The notes beneath the pieces were generated by a model. The model worked only from the letters and a program-made list of their open reading frames with translations, was not told the DNA's origin and did no database searches. From assembly GCF_902497745.1 (NCBI RefSeq), contig NZ_CABVHJ010000013.1, positions 30,120 to 94,119 of the forward strand: DNA of 64,000 bases. The letters run 5' to 3'. Position numbers and translations under genes: made by a program. This stretch comes from Pseudomonas fluorescens. GTDB taxonomy: Bacteria > Pseudomonadota > Gammaproteobacteria > Pseudomonadales > Pseudomonadaceae. This document shows positions 1-9,100 of this stretch, piece after piece (the first letter of the stretch is position 1; each line of letters opens with the position of its first letter).

Positions 1-1
1 T

Positions 2-1117
2 GCGATCATTTCGACCATTCAGGATCGCGGCTACGTGACCCTGCACAACCGTCGTTTCTATTCGGAAAAGATGGGCGATATCGTCACCGAACGTCTGTCG
101 GAAAGCTTCTCCAACCTCATGGATTACGGCTTCACCGCCGGCATGGAAGAGAATCTCGATGACGTGGCGCAGGGCGAGCGCGACTGGAAAAGCGTGCTGG
201 ACGAGTTCTACGGCGACTTCAAAAAGAAACTCGAAGTGGCCGAAAATCCGGACAGCGGCATGCGTGCCAACCAGCCGGTGATGACCGATATTCCGTGCAC
301 CACTTGTGGTCGTCCGATGCAGATTCGTACTGCGTCGACCGGTGTATTCCTCGGTTGCTCCGGTTACAGCCTGCCGCCGAAAGAACGCTGCAAGGCTACC
401 GTCAATCTGGTGCCGGGCGATGAAATCGCCGCGGACGACGAAGGTGAGTCGGAATCGCTGGTTCTGCGCGGCAAGCATCGTTGCCCGATCTGCAGCACGG
501 CGATGGACGCTTATCTGCTCGACGAGAAGCGCAAGCTGCACATCTGCGGTAACAACCCGGATTGTGCTGGCTACGAAATCGAAGAGGGCAGCTATCGCAT
601 CAAGGGCTACGAAGGTCCGAGCCTGGAATGCGACAAGTGTGGCAGCGAGATGCAGCTCAAGACTGGCCGTTTCGGCAAGTTCTTCGGTTGCACCAACCCT
701 GAGTGCAAGAACACCCGCAAACTGCTGAAAAGCGGTGATGCAGCGCCGCCGAAGATGGATCCGGTGAAGATGCCCGAGCTGAAATGCGAAAAGGTCAACG
801 ACACCTATATCCTGCGTGACGGTGCGTCCGGTCTGTTCCTGGCGGCCAGTCAGTTCCCGAAAAACCGCGAGACCCGTGCTCCGCTGGTGATCGAGATTCT
901 GCCGCACAAGGACGAGATTGATCCGAAGTACCACTTCCTCTGCGATGCACCGAAGAAGGATCCTGATGGTCTGCCAGCGGTTATCCGCTACAGCCGCAAG
1001 ACCAAGGAGCAGTACGTTCAGACCGAAGTCGATGGCAAGCCTACCGGTTGGAAGGCGTACTTCGACGGTGGTAAGTGGACGGTTGAAGACAAGCGTACGA
1101 AGGCCAAAGCCGAGTAA
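2..1117 (+). CDS. topA: DNA topoisomerase I, C-terminal part (5' end outside window)
   Basis: Type IA topoisomerase that relaxes negative supercoils in the cytoplasm. The reading frame is open to the left edge, so the catalytic N-terminal domains lie outside the window. What is visible is the end of the strand-passage domain followed by the zinc-ribbon tail: three Cys4 modules start at CTTCGRP, CPICST and CDKCGSE, each with a second Cys pair 18-25 residues later. They are followed by a roughly 100-residue lysine-rich tail ending KAKAE. This layout is typical of pseudomonad TopA. A strong terminator follows 18 bases downstream. The identification is firm; the true start cannot be given. Confidence 0.95.
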   Translation, partial: AIISTIQDRGYVTLHNRRFYSEKMGDIVTERLSESFSNLMDYGFTAGMEENLDDVAQGERDWKSVLDEFYGDFKKKLEVAENPDSGMRANQPVMTDIPCTTCGRPMQIRTASTGVFLGCSGYSLPPKERCKATVNLVPGDEIAADDEGESESLVLRGKHRCPICSTAMDAYLLDEKRKLHICGNNPDCAGYEIEEGSYRIKGYEGPSLECDKCGSEMQLKTGRFGKFFGCTNPECKNTRKLLKSGDAAPPKMDPVKMPELKCEKVNDTYILRDGASGLFLAASQFPKNRETRAPLVIEILPHKDEIDPKYHFLCDAPKKDPDGLPAVIRYSRKTKEQYVQTEVDGKPTGWKAYFDGGKWTVEDKRTKAKAE

Positions 1118-1134
1118 GCGTTAGCCCGATACTG

Positions 1135-1177
1135 AAAGGCCGCATGACAACCCTCGGGTTTTCATGCGGCCTTTTTG
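1135..1177 (+). terminator. intrinsic terminator of topA
   Basis: A stem formed by AAGGCCGCATGA and TCATGCGGCCTT, with a 13-14 nt loop, is followed by a run of T. It lies directly behind the topA stop. Confidence 0.85.
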
Positions 1178-1260
1178 TTTTGTGCTTGCGGTGGGATCGG
1201 CTGATCCACGACACTGTTCGGCCTGTGTGAAGCAATTATTTCGTTGTGGAGAGCGCCGTC

Positions 1261-1785
1261 ATGGCTCACGAACTCTATACCCGCACCAACCAGAAGATCT
1301 ATTTCGCCGGCCTGTCGCTGGAAGCCTTGGCTCGCGCTGAAGAGGGGCGGGCGATGAATTCTCTGGCGTTGATTCAGGCTGGGCGTGAATCGGCGCTGTT
1401 TCACCTGTACGGCGCCTTGCTGGGGCTTTGCCATGAGATCGCGGGTTTCTATCGTCTGCCACAGGCCAATGCGCCGCGGGCCGAGATGCTGCTGACGCGT
1501 GAAGTACTGGAGTCGATTGCGATTCCCGAACTGGCCGAAATGGTTGAGTTGGCGGGCAATTCTGAAACCTGGTTGGCAAAACTGCTGGCAGCGCATTCGG
1601 CGCTGTTTCAGCTGCCACGCGTGCCACACAAGCCGAAGGGTGATGTGACGCAACCGTTGATTCAGGCGATTAATCTGGATGAAGAAGAAGCGCCCGAAGA
1701 GTTGAGCCGAGAGGAGTTGGAGAGCTGGCGGCAGAATCTGAAAGGCTTGGCGATTCGCTTTCGCGAAGGCTTGAACGAGTGCTGA
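1261..1785 (+). CDS. DUF6586-type conserved hypothetical protein
   Basis: A soluble, helix-rich protein of 174 residues, beginning MAHELYTRTNQ. It has no signal peptide or membrane segment and is acidic near the C-terminus (DEEEAPEELSREELE). I recognise it as the conserved hypothetical that follows topA in pseudomonads (DUF6586 family); no function is known to me. The ATG at 1261 is preferred over the in-frame ATG at 1246 because GGAG stands ahead of 1261 while 1246 lacks a ribosome site. It is transcribed separately from topA, since a terminator lies between them. Confidence 0.75.
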   Translation: MAHELYTRTNQKIYFAGLSLEALARAEEGRAMNSLALIQAGRESALFHLYGALLGLCHEIAGFYRLPQANAPRAEMLLTREVLESIAIPELAEMVELAGNSETWLAKLLAAHSALFQLPRVPHKPKGDVTQPLIQAINLDEEEAPEELSREELESWRQNLKGLAIRFREGLNEC

Positions 1786-1857
1786 GGGCAATTGACACGG
1801 TGGCAATCTGAAACATGCTGCTGGTCAAGATCCCGAGCGAAGCCTGAATGATGTCTA

Positions 1858-1863
1858 TATAAT
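1858..1863 (+). promoter_or_regulatory. candidate -10 box for the 1892 gene
   Basis: A perfect TATAAT lies 29 bases before the ATG at 1892. The hexamer 17 bases upstream (GAGCGA) is a poor -35, so the promoter call is tentative. Confidence 0.3.
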
Positions 1864-1891
1864 CCCTGCCTTTCGTGGAGAACAGACCTAT

Positions 1892-2125
1892 ATGCCAACG
1901 TCCTTTCTAGAAATTGTCGAGTTACCAGACGGCCGAATCGAGCTGCGCAGGGCCGAGGACGAAGGTTCTCTGGTGACGCTGGATTTCTCCGAGGATGCCA
2001 AGGCGTTCCTGCAAGGTCAGCATGTGGAAATCGCCAAGGCGATGTTGAGCGTCGGCGTGCAGATGGCCGGCCGTATGGTCGAGGGCGAGTTTGATAAGGA
2101 AGAGGGGCCGCGGGTTCTTCATTGA
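1892..2125 (+). CDS. small conserved hypothetical protein (77 aa)
   Basis: A small acidic cytoplasmic protein, beginning MPTSFLEIVELPDGRIELRR. It has no signal peptide, cysteine motif or membrane segment. Two short beta strands (VELPDGRIELRR, LVTLDF) precede a predicted long helix around residues 36-65. Pseudomonads carry a homologue at this position next to sulA and lexA; no function is known to me. GGAG lies 12 bases upstream and a TATAAT lies within the 5' leader, so it probably forms its own transcription unit. Confidence 0.7.
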   Translation: MPTSFLEIVELPDGRIELRRAEDEGSLVTLDFSEDAKAFLQGQHVEIAKAMLSVGVQMAGRMVEGEFDKEEGPRVLH

Positions 2126-2219
2126 TCCCCGTCTTTTTACTTTTTGACGTTACCGCTTCAGATCGGCTTCTCTGTCCTTGGAGAAGCCCTGCGCTTCACA
2201 CAGCGCGTGATACTAAAAA

Positions 2220-2693
2220 TCAACCCAAACGAATGTTCAGGCTCTGAGCATCGCCCGTGCGTGCAGCGCTGATCAGTTGTTGCCGCGAATTCGCGTTCAG
2301 CGGGTTGAGCCAGGTGACGACGGTGTGACTGCGACCCAATCGTAGAGCTTCGCATGCCAGTTGCTGAGCGCTTTGAGTGCCCCGTGGTTGCAGCAGCAGA
2401 ATGCGTTCGCGGTTCAGGCCGGCATCCCGCAACCAGGTTTGGGTCAGGCTGGCAGGCGGAGCGATCAGCGTCAGCCAGCGCGCATCCTGATCTTCACTGA
2501 GTTCGCGCAGGATCGGGGCTAGCAGGTTCAGGCAGTTCCCGGCAGCACCCCGCAGTGACAGCTCACTGAATACTTCGGGTTCGGCATTCCACGGGCGCTC
2601 GACCACATCTTTCAGAGCCGGCGCCATCGGTTGCGCCAGAAACGCTTCGAATAATGGCAGTTGTGTTTGCTGAGGTGTGTGTGGGAACTGCAT
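2220..2693 (-). CDS. sulA: SOS cell-division inhibitor SulA
   Basis: SulA blocks FtsZ assembly during the SOS response so that division waits for DNA repair. The protein is 157 residues and has the family's RecA-like core, with the segments TLIAPPASLTQTWLRDAG, ILLLQPRG and VVTWLNPL that I recognise as SulA. The start codon follows a near-perfect Shine-Dalgarno (AAAGGAGG). Only 11 bases separate it from the lexA stop, so it is cotranscribed with lexA and comes under the LexA boxes upstream of lexA, not a private operator. Identification is by family resemblance and by the lexA-sulA gene order known in Pseudomonas. Confidence 0.9.
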   Translation of the reverse strand: MQFPHTPQQTQLPLFEAFLAQPMAPALKDVVERPWNAEPEVFSELSLRGAAGNCLNLLAPILRELSEDQDARWLTLIAPPASLTQTWLRDAGLNRERILLLQPRGTQSAQQLACEALRLGRSHTVVTWLNPLNANSRQQLISAARTGDAQSLNIRLG

Positions 2694-2704
2694 AAAGCCT
2701 CCTT

Positions 2705-3313
2705 TTAGCGGCGGATTACGCCGACACTCAAGCCTTCGATCACCAGTTCCTGATCTTTCAGGTCGACTTCGATAGGTGCGAACTCGGGGTTTTCGGCAAT
2801 CAGCCAGACTTTGCTGCCTTCACGCTTGAAGCGTTTGACCGTCACTTCGTCGCCGATGCGGGCAACGACAACCTGGCCATTGCGCGCTTCACGTGTGGTG
2901 TGGACCGCCAGCAGGTCACCGTCGAAGATGCCGATGTCCTTCATGCTCATGCCGTGTACGCGCAACAGATAGTCAGCGCGCGGATGAAAGAAGGTCGGAT
3001 TGATGTTGCAGGATTCTTCTATGTGTTGCTGGGCGAGGATTGGCGCGCCGGCAGCGACCCGGCCAATGATCGGCAGGGTAGAGTCGTCTGCCTTGGCTTC
3101 GAAGCCAGGGATGCGAATACCGCGCGAAGCGCCAGGTGTCATCTCGATGGCGCCTTTTCGGGCCAGTGCCTTGAGATGCTCTTCAGCCGCGTTCGGCGAC
3201 TTGAAACCCAGTTCCTGAGCGATTTCCGCACGGGTTGGCGGGTAGCCGTTGTCTTCGAGGCAGCGTTTGATAAAGGCCAGAATCTCGGCTTGGCGTGGCG
3301 TCAGCTTTAGCAT
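2705..3313 (-). CDS. lexA: LexA repressor
   Basis: Repressor of the SOS regulon, inactivated by RecA-stimulated self-cleavage. The 202-residue protein has an N-terminal winged helix (about residues 1-65, containing TRAEIAQELGFKSPNAAEEHL) and a C-terminal S24 peptidase domain. Visible functional residues are the scissile Ala88-Gly89 (RVAAGAP), the nucleophile Ser123 (HGMSM) and the general base Lys160 (VTVKRF). All the residues needed for autoproteolysis are present. It is first in an operon with sulA and is preceded by two LexA boxes, so it is autoregulated. Confidence 0.97.
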   Translation of the reverse strand: MLKLTPRQAEILAFIKRCLEDNGYPPTRAEIAQELGFKSPNAAEEHLKALARKGAIEMTPGASRGIRIPGFEAKADDSTLPIIGRVAAGAPILAQQHIEESCNINPTFFHPRADYLLRVHGMSMKDIGIFDGDLLAVHTTREARNGQVVVARIGDEVTVKRFKREGSKVWLIAENPEFAPIEVDLKDQELVIEGLSVGVIRR

Positions 3314-3323
3314 ATTGATCGCT

Positions 3324-3358
3324 CTGTCTTTTTATACAGTGACTGGGATTATATACAG
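3324..3358 (-). promoter_or_regulatory. two tandem LexA boxes (SOS operator of lexA-sulA)
   Basis: Two 16-base CTG-N10-CAG operators are visible: CTGTCTTTTTATACAG at 3324-3339 and CTGGGATTATATACAG at 3343-3358, three bases apart. They lie 11 and 30 bases upstream of the lexA start. Tandem boxes imply tight autorepression. Confidence 0.9.
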
Positions 3359-3483
3359 TGAAGCGCCCTTGGCAATGCCCGTTTTTTTGCCTGCCGCCGG
3401 ACGGTCGGAAGAAGCGTTTATTAAAGCGTCGGCCTTGTGTGGTTAAATAGCTGACCGACCATTCCCAAAACGAACCGGCAGGC

Positions 3484-3527
3484 TTGACAAGGCACAGGCT
3501 GAAACGTATGTTTCAAACAAGTGTTTG
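3484..3527 (+). promoter_or_regulatory. psrA promoter with two overlapping PsrA operators
   Basis: A -35 TTGACA (3484-3489) and a -10 TATGTT (3507-3512) are spaced by 17 bases. The -10 lies inside GAAACGTATGTTTC (3501-3514), which matches the known PsrA palindrome G/CAAAC-N4-GTTTG/C. A second copy, CAAACAAGTGTTTG (3514-3527), shares one base with it. This arrangement fits PsrA autorepression by occluding RNA polymerase. Confidence 0.8.
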
Positions 3528-3542
3528 TCAGGCGGAGTAGCC

Positions 3543-4250
3543 ATGGCCCAGTCGGAAACCGTTGAACGCATTCTTGATGCTGCCGAGCAGTTGTTCGCGG
3601 AGAAAGGTTTCGCTGAAACCTCATTGCGTTTGATCACCAGCAAGGCTGGCGTCAACCTGGCAGCAGTGAACTATCATTTCGGTTCGAAGAAAGCCCTGAT
3701 CCAGGCGGTGTTTTCGCGCTTCCTCGGGCCGTTCTGCATCAGCCTCGACAAAGAGCTGGAGCGCCGTCAGGCCAAGCCTGAAAACAAGCCGACGCTCGAA
3801 GAACTGCTGGAAATCCTTGTCGAACAAGCCCTCGTGGTGCAGCCACGCAGCGGCAATGACCTGTCGATCTTCATGCGCCTGCTCGGCCTCGCGTTCAGCC
3901 AGAGCCAGGGCCATTTGCGTCGTTATCTGGAAGACATGTACGGCAAAGTGTTCCGTCGCTACATGCTGCTGGTCAACGAAGCCGCGCCACGCATTCCGCC
4001 GATCGAGTTGTTCTGGCGCGTGCACTTCATGCTCGGTGCTGCCGCGTTCAGCATGTCCGGGATCAAGGCTTTGCGCGCAATTGCCGAAACCGATTTCGGC
4101 GTCAACACCTCCATCGAGCAAGTGATGCGCCTGATGGTGCCGTTCCTTGCTGCGGGCATGCGTGCCGAAACCGGCGTCACTGATGCCGCCATGGCTACCG
4201 CGCAACTGCGTCCGCGCAGCAAATCAACGCCGGTCGCCGCCAAGGTTTAA
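3543..4250 (+). CDS. psrA: TetR-family transcriptional regulator PsrA
   Basis: Long-chain fatty-acid-responsive regulator known in Pseudomonas to repress its own gene and beta-oxidation genes and to activate rpoS. The 235-residue protein has an N-terminal TetR helix-turn-helix (about residues 25-56, TSLRLITSKAGVNLAAVNYH) followed by an all-helical ligand domain. The ATG at 3543 is chosen over the in-frame ATG at 3525 because it follows GGAG at 3533 and because 3525 falls inside the second operator. The position beside lexA and nagZ matches psrA in other pseudomonads, and its own operators are visible upstream. Confidence 0.93.
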   Translation: MAQSETVERILDAAEQLFAEKGFAETSLRLITSKAGVNLAAVNYHFGSKKALIQAVFSRFLGPFCISLDKELERRQAKPENKPTLEELLEILVEQALVVQPRSGNDLSIFMRLLGLAFSQSQGHLRRYLEDMYGKVFRRYMLLVNEAAPRIPPIELFWRVHFMLGAAAFSMSGIKALRAIAETDFGVNTSIEQVMRLMVPFLAAGMRAETGVTDAAMATAQLRPRSKSTPVAAKV

Positions 4251-4316
4251 CCGCGCACGGGTGGGCGCGGCAGCTTGTATCCGCTAAGCTAGCCGCCCAT
4301 GCCGACTCTCGTTCTG

Positions 4317-4394
4317 AACCCGATCTCTATAGAAATCGCCAACCTGCCGAGCATGGCTCACGGTAGCGATTTGCTGCGGATCGGGTTTTTCGTT
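4317..4394 (+). terminator. long nested stem-loop ending in a T run (psrA terminator, possible structured RNA)
   Basis: Three nested stems can be read: AACCCGATC/GATCGGGTT (4317-4325 with 4379-4387), AAATCGC/GCGATTT (4333-4339 with 4366-4372) and GAGC/GCTC with an ATG loop (4349-4359). The outer arm runs straight into TTTTTCGTTTT. It ends 15 bases before nagZ, so it could terminate psrA or act as an attenuator or leader of nagZ. Confidence 0.6.
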
Positions 4395-4408
4395 TTCAAG
4401 GAATCTCT

Positions 4409-5419
4409 ATGACTGCTGGCCTGCAAGGCTCGTTGATGGTGGACGTCGCCGGTACATGGCTGACGGCCGAAGATCGCCAATTGTTGCGCCAGCCCGAAGT
4501 GGGCGGCCTGATTATTTTCGCGCGTAACATTGAGCATCCGCGCCAGGTGCGTGAGCTCAGCGCCGCGATTCGTGCGATTCGTCCGGATCTGCTGCTGGCG
4601 GTGGATCAGGAGGGCGGTCGCGTACAGCGCCTGCGCCAAGGTTTTGTGCGTCTGCCGGCCATGCGTGCCATCGCCGACAACCCGAACGCCGAATACCTCG
4701 CCGAGCAATGCGGCTGGATTATGGCGACTGAAGTGCTGGCGGTCGGGCTCGACTTGAGTTTTGCCCCTGTACTCGATCTGGATTACCAGCGCAGCGCCGT
4801 CGTTGGCACCCGTTCGTTCGAAGGTGATCCCGAGCGCGCGGCACTGCTCGCCGGAGCGTTCATTCGCGGCATGAACAGCGCCGGCATGGCGGCCACCGGC
4901 AAACACTTCCCTGGCCACGGCTGGGCAGAAGCGGATTCCCATGTCGCGATCCCCAACGACGAGCGCAGTCTCGACGAAATCCGCGCCAACGACCTCGTGC
5001 CGTTCGCCAGACTCAGCAAGCAACTGGCCGCGATCATGCCAGCGCACGTCATCTATCCACAGGTGGATTCGCAGCCTGCCGGCTTCTCCCGCCGCTGGTT
5101 GCAGGACATCCTGCGCGGCGAATTGCAGTTTGACGGCGTGATCTTCAGCGACGATCTGTCGATGGCCGGCGCCCATGTGGTCGGCGACGCCGCCAGCCGC
5201 ATCGAAGCCGCACTGACTGCCGGTTGCGACATGGGCCTGGTGTGCAACGACCGCGCCGCTGCCGAGCTGGCCCTGTGCGCCGCGCAACGGATGAAGGTCA
5301 AGCCGTCCGCCCGTATCGCCCGCATGCGCGGCCAGGCATTCGCCAGCACCGACTACCGTCAGGATCCGCGCTGGCTCACCGCTATCGGCGCGCTCAAAGA
5401 CGCTCAACTGATCGATTAA
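4409..5419 (+). CDS. nagZ: beta-N-acetylhexosaminidase NagZ
   Basis: Cytoplasmic GH3 enzyme that removes N-acetylglucosamine from anhydromuropeptides during cell-wall recycling, which feeds the AmpR induction signal. The 336-residue protein carries the NagZ hallmarks: substrate loop KHFPGHG (165-171) with the acid/base dyad DSH (176-178) and the nucleophile segment SDDLSM (247-252). No signal peptide is present, as expected. AAGGA precedes the ATG. The gene for thioinosine phosphorylase follows after 10 bases, so the two are probably one operon. Confidence 0.95.
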   Translation: MTAGLQGSLMVDVAGTWLTAEDRQLLRQPEVGGLIIFARNIEHPRQVRELSAAIRAIRPDLLLAVDQEGGRVQRLRQGFVRLPAMRAIADNPNAEYLAEQCGWIMATEVLAVGLDLSFAPVLDLDYQRSAVVGTRSFEGDPERAALLAGAFIRGMNSAGMAATGKHFPGHGWAEADSHVAIPNDERSLDEIRANDLVPFARLSKQLAAIMPAHVIYPQVDSQPAGFSRRWLQDILRGELQFDGVIFSDDLSMAGAHVVGDAASRIEAALTAGCDMGLVCNDRAAAELALCAAQRMKVKPSARIARMRGQAFASTDYRQDPRWLTAIGALKDAQLID

Positions 5420-5429
5420 GGATTTTGCT

Positions 5430-6167
5430 ATGACGGTTTACGCAATCATCGGTGGCACTGGCCTGACCCAACTAGAAGGCCTGACCATTCGCCAATCGCT
5501 GGCGGTGGACACGCCCTACGGCGCGCCATCGGCCGACGTACAAATTGGCGAATACGCCGGCAAGGAAGTGCTGTTCCTCGCCCGTCATGGCCACCCACAT
5601 CGTTTTCCGCCGCACAAGGTCAACTATCGCGCCAACCTGTGGGCGCTGAAGCAGGCGGGTGCCGAGGCAATCATCGCGGTGAACGCCGTGGGCGGGATTC
5701 ATTCGGCCATGGGCACCGGGCACTTCTGCGTGCCGCACCAGATCGTCGACTACACCAGCGGCCGCGAGCACACCTTTTTCGCCGATGATCTGGAGCACGT
5801 CACCCACATCGACTTCAGCTTTCCTTACAGCGAACCATTGCGTAAGCAATTGATTGCTGCAGTGGCTGCCGAAGGTTGCGAATACAGTGATCAGGGTGTG
5901 TATGCCTGCACCCAGGGCCCGCGTCTGGAAACGGTTGCCGAGATCGTGCGTCTGGAGCGTGATGGCTGTGACATCGTCGGCATGACCGGTATGCCGGAAG
6001 CCGCGCTGGCACGTGAACTGGATCTGGATTACGCCTGTGTGGCGCTGGTGGTGAACCCGGCAGCGGGAAAAACCACGGAAGTGATCACCATGGCCGAGAT
6101 CGAACAAGCGTTGCATGACGGCATGGGCAAGGTGAAGTCGGCATTGGCGCGGGTGCTGGCCGGCTAA
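5430..6167 (+). CDS. S-methyl-5'-thioinosine phosphorylase
   Basis: Member of the purine nucleoside/MTA phosphorylase family (245 residues). It starts MTVYAIIGGTGL with the phosphate-binding GGTG, followed by RHGHPHRFPPHKVNYRAN and the GMTGMPEA segment that contacts ribose and base. In pseudomonads the copy at this locus is known to act on methylthioinosine, made by deaminating methylthioadenosine from polyamine and homoserine-lactone synthesis. That substrate assignment rests on synteny, not on a residue I can isolate here. AAGGA precedes the start; it sits between nagZ and the SNF2 gene with gaps of 9-10 bases. Confidence 0.88.
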   Translation: MTVYAIIGGTGLTQLEGLTIRQSLAVDTPYGAPSADVQIGEYAGKEVLFLARHGHPHRFPPHKVNYRANLWALKQAGAEAIIAVNAVGGIHSAMGTGHFCVPHQIVDYTSGREHTFFADDLEHVTHIDFSFPYSEPLRKQLIAAVAAEGCEYSDQGVYACTQGPRLETVAEIVRLERDGCDIVGMTGMPEAALARELDLDYACVALVVNPAAGKTTEVITMAEIEQALHDGMGKVKSALARVLAG

Positions 6168-6176
6168 GGACTGCCC

Positions 6177-9100
6177 ATGAGCATTCTCATCGAACGGCTC
6201 AGGTCGTTGGCCTGGGCTCAGGCATTCAGTAGCAAGGCGCTGGCCAAGGCTCGCGCTTATGCCGCCGAGGACCGGGTAGAGATCATCGAGATCAATGACA
6301 AAAAGATCGAGGCGTTCTGCGTCGGTTCGGAATGTCAGGCGTATGAACAAAGCATTTACCTGTCCGAAGATCGGCAGGGTTCCGTCAACTTGCGTTGCCT
6401 GTGCAGCTGTCCTGTCGTAATCGACTGCAAGCACTGCGCTGCGGTGCTCTATCACTTGCAGGGCGGTGCTGATGATGCGTCTGAAAATGACGCACAGATC
6501 CCTTTGGGGCGGGCGCTGGAGCATTGGCTTTCGACAATTCCCGTGCCGGCCAAGCCCGCCGAAGAAGGCGCGCAAACCGCAGGCACGCGCCTGTTTTACA
6601 AGCTCAAGCCAACGCCTGTGAGCGGCAAGTGGCTGCTCGATATTTTCAAGGTTTCCCAGCTCAAGAGCGGCGAGTTGCGCGAAGTCAAACCGATGTACTC
6701 GCTGGCGGAAATGCTCATGCGTCAGCCCGGCTACCTGACCGAGCTGGATTTGCGCGTTGCCAGGCTGCTGGTCGCCATGCACTCCCACCACGCCTATTAC
6801 AGCGGCTATCCGCTGGAAGGCAGCAGCGGCGCCGAACTGTTGGAAATGCTCCTGCGCACCTCGCGGCTGTTCCTCGATTTCGAGGATCTGCGGCCGTTGG
6901 TGCCGGGCGCGAAGCGTATCGGCCAGTTCGCCTGGGCCGAGCAGGCCGACGGCGGGTTCCGCGCGCAGTGGAGCAGTGCCGAAGCTGCGCAGGAAACTGT
7001 GCTGGCGCTGGAGCCGCTTTATTACCTGGATCGTGAACAGCGGCAGATTGGCCCTCTGTTCAATGAACTGGAAGAAAAACTGGCCAGCCATTTGACACTG
7101 GCGCCGGACATTCCGGCGCGTCAGGCCATGCAGTTCAGCCATCGCATGAGCGCCGCGACGAGAATCCCGCCGCCCCACCAACTGACCGAACGAATCATCG
7201 ATGACGTACTTCCACAGCCGCAACTCACCCTCGTCAGCGGTCGGGAGCGCTCGCGCTGGGAATACGTTCTGGAGCACCGCGCCGCCCTGGTGTTTACCTA
7301 CAACGGCCAGCCGACGGTGGATCGCAACCCGGAAGTAATGATCCTCAACGGTACCGAAACCCAGCGCATTCAACGCCAGCCTGCGGTGGAAAAGAAACTG
7401 CGCCAGATCCTGCAAAAGCTCGGCTTCAAGAAAGCCACGCGCAAGAGCTCGCTGGATCGTCCCGGTGAGATGTTCACGTTGGCGGATGATTCCGCCTGGC
7501 TCGGGTTTATGCACGAAGGGCTTGCCACGTTGCGCGCCTCGAACTGGGAAGTGGAAATGAGTCCCGGCTTTCATTTCAATGTGCAACCGGTTGAGCATTG
7601 GTACGCCGAGGTCGAAGAAGAGGCCGGGCATCAGTGGTTTGATTTGCAGTTGGGTATCGTCGTCAATGGTCAGCGCTATAGTTTGCTACCAATCCTTCTG
7701 CACTTGTTGCGCACCCAGCCGCGCTTGCTTGACCCGGTCAATCTGGCACAGCGCAGCGATGACGAAAAGCTCTTGATCGAACTGAAGCCCAGCGGCTTTG
7801 GTGACTCTTCGGGCGCCAAGGTCGCGCTGCCGCTGAGTCGGGTCAAGCCGCTGATGGCCACGCTGGGCGAGTTGTACCTGGGTGGTCATCAGGGCGATGC
7901 ACTGCGTTTGAGTGTCCCGGATGCCGCGCGCTTGAGTATGCTCGATGGCGTACCGCTGGATTGGCAAGGTGGCGAGCGGCTGCGCACCTTTGCCAAGCGC
8001 TTGCAGAATTCCAGTCACACCCAGGTCGCTGCGCCGGCCGGCCTTAACGCGCAACTGCGCCCCTATCAGCTCGAAGGCCTGAACTGGATGCAGACCCTGC
8101 GCGAGCTTGAGGTCGGCGGCATTCTGGGCGATGACATGGGGCTGGGCAAAACACTGCAAACCTTGGCGCATCTGCTCACGGAAAAACACGCCGGTCGCCT
8201 TGATTGTCCGGCTCTGGCGGTGATGCCGACCAGCCTGATTCCCAACTGGCTCGACGAGGCCGAACGTTTCACCCCTCAACTGAAAGTATTGGCGCTGCAC
8301 GGCACGGGGCGGCAAAAGGATTTCGCTAATCTGGCTGAGTACGATCTGGTGCTGACCACTTACGCGTTGCTGCCAAGGGATTTGGAGACCTTGCAGCCGC
8401 AGACGTGGAGCGTGCTGATTCTCGATGAAGCGCAGAACATCAAGAATCCGCTCAGCAAGGCTGCTCAAGCCGCACGTGATTTGCAGGCCCGTCAGCGCTT
8501 GTGCCTGAGCGGCACGCCATTGGAAAACCACTTGGGCGAGCTTTGGTCGCAGTTTCATTTCCTCATGCCCGGTTGGCTCGGCGACAGCAAATCCTTCAAT
8601 CGCGATTACCGCACGCCAATCGAGAAACACGGCAATGTTCAGCGCATGCAGCACCTGACAGCGCGCATCAAGCCGTTTTTGCTGCGTCGCAAAAAGGATC
8701 AGGTCGCCACCGAACTACCGCCGAAAACCGAGATTGTCCATTGGGTCGATCTCAGCGACGGCCAGCGCGATGTCTATGAAACCGTTCGCGTGGCGATGGA
8801 CAAAAAAGTGCGCGACGAAATTGCCCGCAGTGGCGTGGCGCGCAGTCAGATCATCATTCTCGATGCCTTGCTCAAGCTGCGTCAGGTCTGTTGCGACTTG
8901 CGCCTGATCAACATGCCGCTAACGGCGAAGGCGCTGCGCTCCGGCAGTGGCAAGCTGGTGAGCTTGATGGAGATGCTCGAAGAGCTGCTCGGCGAAGGTC
9001 GCAGGATTCTGCTGTTCTCGCAGTTCACCTCAATGCTCGCCTTGATCGAGCAAGAGTTGCAGCAACGTGACATTGCCTATTCGCTGCTGACCGGTGACAC

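Noticed and set aside
5472..7631. 719-codon open frame on the minus strand
   Set aside because: It lies opposite the thioinosine phosphorylase and SNF2 genes, has no ribosome site and no recognisable domain; long antisense frames are common in GC-rich Pseudomonas genes.
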